A stretch of 64,000 nt of DNA from Saprospira grandis str. Lewin (GTDB lineage Bacteria; Bacteroidota; Bacteroidia; Chitinophagales; Saprospiraceae): assembly GCF_000250635.1 (NCBI RefSeq), contig NC_016940.1:2280001-2344000 (forward strand). Direction: 5' to 3'. A program made the position numbers and the translations under genes. The notes beneath the pieces were generated by a model. It was not told the origin of the DNA, searched no databases, and saw nothing but the letters and a program-made list of their open reading frames with translations. Positions 58,352 through 64,000 of the stretch are shown piece after piece. Numbering within the stretch: position 1 is the stretch's first letter; every line of letters starts with the position of its first letter.

Positions 58352-58597
58352 TGCGGCTGCAAAACGCAAAGAAAGCCAGTAGCCGCAGCTAAAATTATAA
58401 TAGGCTGATAATAAGCGGCTAAAGCGATTAAGTAAACTAAAGGGAAATTTATTGTTAAAATAAAGAGAGTAAAATTTGGAAAATCCTGATTGAATTTGCA
58501 ACTTTCAATAGCCGAAAGGCCGTAAAAGGAAGCAAAAGAAGTTGGTTTCACAAGGGAGCTAGCTTTTTCATTATAAACTTTGAAAATAGAAACGCCT

Positions 58598-58900
58598 ATG
58601 GATATCAGAACGCAATCAATTCACTTTGATGCAGACGTCAAGTTGTTAGACTTTATTGACAAGAAGGTAGGCAAGTTGAGTACGTTTTTGGACCGTATTG
58701 TTAGTGCTGATGTAATCATGAAGCTCGAGAAAACGGGGCAAATCCAGGATAAAGTTGTAGAGATTAAATTAAATGTCCCTGGAAATGTACTTTTAGCTAA
58801 AGAAACTTGCAAAAGTTTTGAAGAAGCTGTAGATTTGTGCGCCGAATCGCTAAGGCGTCAGTTATTGAAGTATAAAGGCAAGGTTTTGGACCGCCACTAA
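58598..58900 (+). CDS. hpf: Short ribosome hibernation factor (HPF/RaiA family)
   Basis: 100 residues from the ATG at 58598 (the frame extends to a TTG at 58580). Sigma-54-modulation/S30EA fold: MDIRTQSIHFDADVKLLDFIDKK start, KLNVPGNVLLAKE, and the SFEEAVDLCAESLRRQLLKYK helix. It binds the 30S subunit and stabilises idle ribosomes. The short form lacks the dimer domain of long HPF. Lies just ahead of the tRNA-tuf translation cluster. Confidence 0.9.
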   Translation: MDIRTQSIHFDADVKLLDFIDKKVGKLSTFLDRIVSADVIMKLEKTGQIQDKVVEIKLNVPGNVLLAKETCKSFEEAVDLCAESLRRQLLKYKGKVLDRH

Positions 58901-58928
58901 AAAAACTTGACTTTTTTTTACAAAAAGT

Positions 58929-58958
58929 TTTGAATTACAAAAATAGCTGCTATATTTG
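58929..58958 (+). promoter_or_regulatory. Promoter P1 of the tRNA-tuf operon
   Basis: TTTG (58929-58932), 18-base spacer, TATATTTG (58951-58958), which fits TAnnTTTG exactly. It lies about 110 bases before the first tRNA. Confidence 0.75.
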
Positions 58959-59020
58959 CATGCGCTTCTGAGGAAGTGCTGCTTTAAAAAAGCGACAAGA
59001 AAAAAAGTTTCTTGATAAAT

Positions 59021-59052
59021 TTTGATACTTAAGTTTTTTTAACTTATATTTG
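59021..59052 (+). promoter_or_regulatory. Promoter P2 of the tRNA-tuf operon
   Basis: TTTG (59021-59024), 20-base spacer, TATATTTG (59045-59052). Same -7 octamer as P1 and the better spacing; transcription would start a few bases before tRNA-Thr at 59067. Confidence 0.82.
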
Positions 59053-59066
59053 CATCTCGAAAAGAA

Positions 59067-59143
59067 GCCGGCATAGCTCAGTTGGCCAGAGCACGTGATT
59101 TGTAATCTCGGGGTCGTGGGTTCGAATCCCTCTGCCGGCTCCA
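59067..59143 (+). tRNA. tRNA-Thr (anticodon TGT)
   Basis: Cloverleaf with acceptor GCCGGCA / TGCCGGC, D-stem GCTC/GAGC, anticodon loop TTTGTAA, T-loop TTCGAAT, and an encoded CCA. The anticodon stem CGTGA/TCTCG has one T-T mismatch. Confidence 0.95.
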
Positions 59144-59162
59144 CTTTCTTTTCAAGATGTTT

Positions 59163-59245
59163 GGGGATGCGCCGAAGTTGGAGAGTCGGGGCAGACTGTA
59201 AATCTGTTGCTTATAGCTGAGGGGGTTCGAGTCCCTCCATCCCCA
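59163..59245 (+). tRNA. tRNA-Tyr (anticodon GTA)
   Basis: Acceptor GGGGATG / CATCCCC, anticodon loop CTGTAAA, long variable arm (TTGCTTATAGCTGAG), T-loop TTCGAGT. CCA not encoded. Confidence 0.95.
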
Positions 59246-59272
59246 CAGATTTTAATGATTACACAGTATCAA

Positions 59273-59345
59273 GCGGGAGTAGCTCAGTTGGTAGAGCATT
59301 AGCCTTCCAAGCTAACGGTCGCGGGTTCGAGTCTCGTCTCCCGCT
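59273..59345 (+). tRNA. tRNA-Gly (anticodon TCC)
   Basis: Acceptor GCGGGAG / CTCCCGC, discriminator T typical of glycine, anticodon loop CTTCCAA, T-loop TTCGAGT. CCA not encoded. Confidence 0.95.
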
Positions 59346-59393
59346 CTACAGACGAAAAGGGAGTTAGTTCCCTTTTTGTCTTTTTTATGACAA

Positions 59394-59468
<75 letters not shown>

Positions 59469-59567
59469 GTCTTGTGTAAGTAACGCGGTTAGTTGCAATT
59501 AGTTTAGCATAGCCGAGTTTACGAGTAAGTTATATATTTATAAAATCATTTAACACCTATTTAAACA

Positions 59568-60755
59568 ATGGCTAAGGATACGTTTCAGCGCACCAAGCCC
59601 CACGTGAATATTGGTACTATCGGGCACGTGGATCACGGTAAAACTACTCTTACTGCTGCAATTACCACTGTTTTGTCTGACAAAGGTACTGCAGAAAAGA
59701 AAGACTACTCTTCTATTGACTCAGCTCCTGAGGAAAAAGAGCGTGGTATTACTATTAACACTGCTCACGTAGAGTATGAAACAGACAACCGTCACTACGC
59801 TCACGTAGACTGTCCCGGTCACGCCGACTATGTGAAGAACATGGTTACTGGTGCTGCCCAAATGGACGGTGCTATCCTAGTAGTAGCTGCTACTGATGGT
59901 CCTATGCCTCAAACTCGCGAGCACATCTTGTTGGCTCGTCAGGTAGGTGTACCTCAGATTGTAGTTTTCATGAACAAGGTTGACCTTGTTGACGATGAAG
60001 AAATGCTAGAATTGGTAGAGATGGAAGTTCGCGAATTGTTGAGCTCTTACGAGTTTGATGGCGATAACATTTCTGTTATTCAAGGTTCTGCTTTGAAAGC
60101 TCTAGAAGGTGATGCTGAAGGCGTTGCTGCTATCGAATCTTTGATGGCTGCTGTTGATGCTGAAATTCCTGAGCCCGAGCGTGCTGTAGATAAGCCTTTC
60201 TTGATGCCTATCGAGGATGTATTCTCTATCACAGGTCGCGGTACTGTTGCTACTGGTCGTATTGAGCGCGGTGTAGTAAACGTTGGTGAAGCTGTTGAGA
60301 TCATCGGTCTACAAGAAGAGAAATTGACTTCTACTGTAACTGGAGTAGAGATGTTCCGTAAAATTCTAGATCGTGGTGAAGCTGGTGACAACGCTGGTAT
60401 CCTTCTCCGTGGTGTAGATAAGAAAGCGCTTAAGCGTGGTATGGTTATCTGTAAGCCTGGTTCTGTAACTCCTCACACTAAGTTCAAGTGCGAAGTATAC
60501 GTACTATCTAAGGACGAAGGTGGACGTCACAAGCCTTTCTTCAACGGATACCGCCCTCAGTTCTACTTCCGTACCACTGATGTTACTGGATCTATCTCTC
60601 TTCCTGAGAACGTAGAAATGGTAATGCCTGGTGATAACTTGACACTAACTGTTGAGTTGATTGCCCCCATCGCTATGGAAAAAGGTCTTCGTTTCGCTAT
60701 CCGCGAAGGTGGACGTACCGTAGGAGCTGGTCAGGTAACTGAAATCATCGAGTAA
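59568..60755 (+). CDS. tuf: Translation elongation factor Tu
   Basis: 395 residues, full length. It brings aminoacyl-tRNA to the ribosome. G1 [21 protein letters not shown] (G3), NKVD (G4), GSALKAL (G5). Codon use shifts to the Gly GGT / Arg CGT style of highly expressed genes. Preceded by four tRNAs, followed by a terminator-like hairpin and tRNA-Trp. Confidence 0.98.
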   Translation: MAKDTFQRTKPHVNIGTIGHVDHGKTTLTAAITTVLSDKGTAEKKDYSSIDSAPEEKERGITINTAHVEYETDNRHYAHVDCPGHADYVKNMVTGAAQMDGAILVVAATDGPMPQTREHILLARQVGVPQIVVFMNKVDLVDDEEMLELVEMEVRELLSSYEFDGDNISVIQGSALKALEGDAEGVAAIESLMAAVDAEIPEPERAVDKPFLMPIEDVFSITGRGTVATGRIERGVVNVGEAVEIIGLQEEKLTSTVTGVEMFRKILDRGEAGDNAGILLRGVDKKALKRGMVICKPGSVTPHTKFKCEVYVLSKDEGGRHKPFFNGYRPQFYFRTTDVTGSISLPENVEMVMPGDNLTLTVELIAPIAMEKGLRFAIREGGRTVGAGQVTEIIE

Positions 60756-60779
60756 GAAATTCTTACTTTGAATATACAG

Positions 60780-60811
60780 AGTTGGGTGCTTTCTTAGCAC
60801 CCAACTTTTAT
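60780..60811 (+). terminator. Terminator or attenuator between tuf and tRNA-Trp
   Basis: 11-bp perfect stem AGTTGGGTGCT / AGCACCCAACT with the loop TTCTT, then a short T-rich run. As tRNA-Trp, secE and nusG follow with no clear promoter, it may end only part of the transcripts. Confidence 0.78.
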
Positions 60812-60813
60812 AC

Positions 60814-60886
60814 ACGGGTGTGGCTCAATTGGTAGAGCAGCGGTCTCCAAAACCGCAGGTTGGGGGTTCGAGTCCCTCCGCCCGTG
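60814..60886 (+). tRNA. tRNA-Trp (anticodon CCA)
   Basis: Acceptor ACGGGTG / CGCCCGT (one T-G pair), discriminator G, anticodon stem GCGGT/ACCGC with the loop CTCCAAA, T-loop TTCGAGT. The tuf - tRNA-Trp - secE order is widely conserved. Confidence 0.96.
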
Positions 60887-60910
60887 CAAAATCCTTAAAC
60901 AGGAGGCAAA

Positions 60911-61105
60911 ATGAATGATATCGTACAATATTTCCGCGACAGTTACAATGAGCTGAAGCATAAGGTGACTTGGCCCGCATGGAACGAGTTAGAGCAAACC
61001 ACTGTGGTAGTAATTGTTGCCTCCATTCTTTTGGCATTGCTATTATATGGTATGGACAAACTTGTAGTTTTTGTTCTGGAAGTCTTCTATAGCCTCGGTG
61101 GCTAA
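60911..61105 (+). CDS. secE: Preprotein translocase subunit SecE
   Basis: 64 residues, one C-terminal membrane span (about 30-55) preceded by the family's amphipathic helix and (E)LKHKVTWPAWNEL. Part of the SecYEG channel. Starts 24 bases after tRNA-Trp, with AGGAGG (60901-60906) as ribosome-binding site, unusually canonical for this phylum. Confidence 0.95.
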   Translation: MNDIVQYFRDSYNELKHKVTWPAWNELEQTTVVVIVASILLALLLYGMDKLVVFVLEVFYSLGG

Positions 61106-61162
61106 GCTTAGATTTCTCCTTAGGAAACGCTACGACTACAAATCAAGAGAATTAAAGCTGTC

Positions 61163-61705
61163 ATGTCTACAAATTGGTATTGCCTTAGAGTAATTTCAAA
61201 TAAAGAACGAAAAATCAAAGAGCGCCTAGATGCGCATATTGAACGTTCTAATTGGAGGGAGATTGTTCCCCACATCATTGTTCCCACTGAAAAAATTTAT
61301 AAGATCCGCAACGGAAAAAAGGTAATCCAAGAGCGTACCCTTACGCCAGGTTACATTATGGTAGAAGCGGATCCACATCGTTTTACTATTGAAATCATCC
61401 AAGCTATTGCTAATAGCAAGGATGTTATTCATTTTTTGGGCCGAGATAATCCAGAGCCCATGAAAGAGCATGAAGTAAAACGAATGCTTTCTCAGGTTGA
61501 CTCTTCAGAGGAAGAAGGCGAATCACTAGCCGATCCATTTATTGTTGGAGAGGATGTCAAGGTGATTGAAGGCCCCTTCCAAAACTTTATCGGAACTATC
61601 CAAGAGGTAAATGAAGAGAAGAAAAAGCTAAAGCTAATTATCAAAGTCTTTGGCCGAGGAACAGAAGTTGAATTGAATTTTATGCAAGTTGAAAAACAAT
61701 CTTAA
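61163..61705 (+). CDS. nusG: Transcription termination/antitermination protein NusG
   Basis: 180 residues. NGN domain ([23 protein letters not shown]..., [10 protein letters not shown]) and C-terminal KOW domain ([24 protein letters not shown]). Binds RNA polymerase and links it to Rho or the ribosome. rplK follows 2 bases after the stop. Confidence 0.97.
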   Translation: MSTNWYCLRVISNKERKIKERLDAHIERSNWREIVPHIIVPTEKIYKIRNGKKVIQERTLTPGYIMVEADPHRFTIEIIQAIANSKDVIHFLGRDNPEPMKEHEVKRMLSQVDSSEEEGESLADPFIVGEDVKVIEGPFQNFIGTIQEVNEEKKKLKLIIKVFGRGTEVELNFMQVEKQS

Positions 61706-61707
61706 TA

Positions 61708-62166
61708 ATGGCGAAAGAAGTCGAAACCCTCATTAAATTGCAGGTGAAAGGCGGACAAGCCAACCCAGCTCCTCCCGTAGGTCCCGCTCTAGGTGCCAAA
61801 GGGGTGAACATCATGGAATTCTGCAAGCGTTTTAATGCAGAAACCCAAGATAAAATGGGCCAAGTTTGTCCTGTGATTATCACAGTCTTTAAAGACAAGT
61901 CCTTTACATTTGTAATTAAAACAGCCCCTGCTGCTGTTCAGCTAAAAGAGGCCGCTGGCCTTAAGGGTAAGCCCGGTTCTTCACAGCCCAACTTGGTGAA
62001 AGTTGGATCTGTAACATGGGACCAAGTCCGCGCAATCGCAGAAGACAAAATGGCTGACCTTAACTGCTTCACAGTAGAATCAGGCATGCGCATGGTCGCA
62101 GGTACTGCTCGCTCTATGGGTCTTACCGTAGAAGGCACCGCACCCTGGGAAGAGGCTCAGGCGTAA
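61708..62166 (+). CDS. rplK: 50S ribosomal protein L11
   Basis: 152 residues with a typical start ([22 protein letters not shown]) and the rRNA-binding C-terminal domain. Part of the GTPase-associated centre. Second gene of nusG-rplK-rplA-rplJ-rplL. Confidence 0.98.
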   Translation: MAKEVETLIKLQVKGGQANPAPPVGPALGAKGVNIMEFCKRFNAETQDKMGQVCPVIITVFKDKSFTFVIKTAPAAVQLKEAAGLKGKPGSSQPNLVKVGSVTWDQVRAIAEDKMADLNCFTVESGMRMVAGTARSMGLTVEGTAPWEEAQA

Positions 62167-62239
62167 GCAGTAAACAAAATTATTTAAGTCTCTATTTGAA
62201 CCTCTAAATAGAGATAACTATTCAAACACAATTTATCAA

Positions 62240-62932
62240 ATGGCTCGATTGAGTAAGAAAAAAGCCGAAGCGCTTAAAAAAGTTGATGCCGAGAAATTGT
62301 ACACACTAGAGGAAGCAATGACACTTCTCCAAGAAGTGAACTATGCGAAGTTTAACGCTTCTGTAGATTTGCACATCAGACTAGGGGTAGACCCCCGTAA
62401 AGCTGATCAGAATCTACGAGGTACCATCTCTCTCCCTAACGGTACAGGTAAAGAAAAGAAGGTTCTTGTTTTCTGTACACCTGATAAAGAACAGGAGGCT
62501 AAAGAGGCGGGCGCAGACTACGCTGGTTTACAGGAATACATCACTAAAATCCAAGAAGGTTGGACCGATGTTGATGTAGTAGTGGCAATGCCTAGTGTAA
62601 TGGCTCAAGTAGGTCGTTTAGGTCGTGTTCTAGGTCCCCGTGGCCTCATGCCTAACCCTAAAACAGGAACTGTAACACCCAATGTTGGTGATGCTGTTCG
62701 CGAAATTAAAAAAGGAAAGACCTCCTTCCGGGTAGATAAGTACGGTATCGTTCATACTTCTGTAGGACGCGTACAGTTCCAACCCAATCAACTTGTAGAA
62801 AATGCCCAAGAAGTAATCGAAACCCTTTCTCGCATGAAGCCCTCTTCTGCTAAAGGTATTTACTTCAAAAGCATTACTGTGGCCTCTACTATGAGCCCCG
62901 GTATCAAAATCGACCCCAAAACGGCTCGATAA
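62240..62932 (+). CDS. rplA: 50S ribosomal protein L1
   Basis: 230 residues. Signature [22 protein letters not shown] and terminal domain with [18 protein letters not shown]1 often represses its own operon in bacteria; the 62167-62239 leader is short and I see no clear L1-type site. Confidence 0.98.
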   Translation: MARLSKKKAEALKKVDAEKLYTLEEAMTLLQEVNYAKFNASVDLHIRLGVDPRKADQNLRGTISLPNGTGKEKKVLVFCTPDKEQEAKEAGADYAGLQEYITKIQEGWTDVDVVVAMPSVMAQVGRLGRVLGPRGLMPNPKTGTVTPNVGDAVREIKKGKTSFRVDKYGIVHTSVGRVQFQPNQLVENAQEVIETLSRMKPSSAKGIYFKSITVASTMSPGIKIDPKTAR

Positions 62933-62974
62933 TTTAAATTCAACTATTGGTAAGGTCTTTAAAATAGCAATATA

Positions 62975-63511
62975 ATGACACGCGAACAGAAAACTGCGGT
63001 GATCGAAGAGCTAGCTAGCCAATTCCAAGATTCTAAGTATTTCTATATCACAGATACTTCTGAGCTAACTGTTGAAAAAACAAATCAGCTCCGTCGTAAG
63101 TGCTTCGAAAGCGATATCGAAATGAAGGTAGTCAAAAATACCCTCATCCGTAAAGCACTCGAACGTGCCGCCGACGCCAACGAAGAAGACTACACAGAGA
63201 TCTATTCAGCCCTAAAAGGCTTCTCTGCTGTGATGTTTACTGAGACTGGAAACGTTCCCGCTAAACTCATCAAAGAGTTCCGCAAAGAGAATGATAAGCC
63301 GCTACTTAAAGCCGCTTTTATCGACTCTTCAGTATATATCGGAGACGATCAAGTAGAAGCTCTCACTCAGATCAAATCTAAGGAAGAACTTCTTGGCGAG
63401 ATCATCGGTCTACTCGAATCTCCTATCAAAAATGTTATGGGCGCTCTCCAATCTGGAGGCAATACCATCACAGGACTCCTCAAAGCGCTCGAAGAGCGTG
63501 AGTCTGCCTAA
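62975..63511 (+). CDS. rplJ: 50S ribosomal protein L10
   Basis: 178 residues. N-terminal domain (MTREQKTAVIEELASQFQDS, LRRKCFESDIEMKVVKNTL) and C-terminal helices that bind L7/L12. Base of the ribosomal stalk. 73 bases before rplL. Confidence 0.97.
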   Translation: MTREQKTAVIEELASQFQDSKYFYITDTSELTVEKTNQLRRKCFESDIEMKVVKNTLIRKALERAADANEEDYTEIYSALKGFSAVMFTETGNVPAKLIKEFRKENDKPLLKAAFIDSSVYIGDDQVEALTQIKSKEELLGEIIGLLESPIKNVMGALQSGGNTITGLLKALEERESA

Positions 63512-63584
63512 AGATTTTGGCTTCCACCAACATCACCCATATATCCAACATTCCTTTTAACAACAATCTCTAAAAGCTAATAAA

Positions 63585-63959
63585 ATGGCTGATCTAAATC
63601 AACTAGCAGAACAACTAGTTAACCTAACCGTTAAAGAAGTAAAAGACTTGGCTGACATCCTTAAGGATGAGTATGGTATCGAACCCGCTGCTGCCGCTGT
63701 TGCTGTTGCTGGCCCCGCTGCTGGTGGCGACGCTGCTGCTGCTGAGCAAACTGAATTTGACGTAATCCTTAAGTCTGCTGGTGCAGCTAAACTACAAGTA
63801 GTTAAGGCTGTTAAAACTCTTCTCGGTGTAGGCCTAAAAGAAGCTAAAGCTATGGTTGACAGCGCTCCCGCTCCTGTCAAAGAAAAAGTTTCTAAAGAAG
63901 AAGCTGAGCAAATTAAGGCTGAACTAGAAGGCGCCGGTGCTGAAGTAGAAGTGAAGTAA
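63585..63959 (+). CDS. rplL: 50S ribosomal protein L7/L12
   Basis: 124 residues: N-terminal dimer domain, Ala/Gly hinge (about 38-55) and C-terminal [21 protein letters not shown]...LGLKEAK-type domain. Stalk protein that recruits translation factors. Probably followed by rpoB outside the window. Confidence 0.98.
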   Translation: MADLNQLAEQLVNLTVKEVKDLADILKDEYGIEPAAAAVAVAGPAAGGDAAAAEQTEFDVILKSAGAAKLQVVKAVKTLLGVGLKEAKAMVDSAPAPVKEKVSKEEAEQIKAELEGAGAEVEVK

Positions 63960-64000
63960 GTACATACTGCGTTCGCATAATTAGCATGCGCTCGTATCTA

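Overview
The window looks like a chromosome segment of a Bacteroidota bacterium, most probably Saprospiraceae and close to Saprospira. The evidence is promoters of the TTTG-N18-20-TAnnTTTG type, a DUF4270 / short GT5 'glycogen synthase' / panC / glmS neighbourhood, a fused-cytochrome sdhCAB operon, lipoprotein signals and a mevalonate-pathway HMG-CoA reductase. The genus is an inference; no rRNA is present. There is no prophage, transposase, integrase or CRISPR-Cas. The content is mostly housekeeping, but the intergenic DNA is unusual.

Layout. 1-5.5 kb: C-terminus of an unknown protein, lipoprotein cyclophilin, LmbE/PIG-L deacetylase, alpha/beta hydrolase, HMG-CoA reductase, small EGF-like lipoprotein. 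5.6-9.1 kb: membrane-anchored MutS-like ATPase and a helical-repeat protein. 9.4-13.1 kb: sdhC-sdhA-sdhB. 13.1-14.2 kb: a gene-poor island with two repeat elements in opposite orientation, eleven copies of a 42-bp repeat and three related palindromes. 14.2-22.6 kb: ankyrin-thioredoxin fusion, trpS, flavin reductase-like protein, thioredoxin-like protein, secreted protein, purine nucleoside phosphorylase, prfA, DUF368 transporter. 22.6-25.9 kb: a three-gene cassette of peptidoglycan-binding lytic enzymes. 26.1-33.4 kb: HNH restriction-like nuclease, pdxH, kdsD-like isomerase, LRR protein, pdxA with a repetitive tail, low-molecular-weight phosphatase. 33.5-47.4 kb: GH3 protein, DCC protein, NeuD-like acyltransferase, M16 protease, sigma/anti-sigma-like pair, fused oligopeptide ABC ATPase, unknown Zn-ribbon protein, DUF1697, orphan N6-methyltransferase. 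47.7-58.2 kb: DUF4290, glmS, DUF4270, GT5, panC, ppa, PepSY-like, asnB, kdsA. 58.6-64 kb: hpf, four tRNAs, tuf, tRNA-Trp, secE, nusG, rplK, rplA, rplJ, rplL.

Functional links: kdsD-like and kdsA both serve Kdo synthesis; pdxH and pdxA both serve vitamin B6; glmS, asnB and panC supply cell-envelope and cofactor precursors. The two peptidoglycan-binding enzymes near 23-26 kb would suit a predatory or contact-killing lifestyle, but that is inference.

The most striking signal is a family of GC-rich intergenic elements (about 120-240 bp) at 20 loci in 64 kb, in both orientations. All share a core containing TCTGCTCGGCCCTGC or a close variant. The core is flanked by small hairpins whose arm sequences differ from copy to copy while staying complementary, which suggests selection (or a copying mechanism) that maintains structure. 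No coding explanation fits. I could not search databases, so I do not know whether the family has been described.
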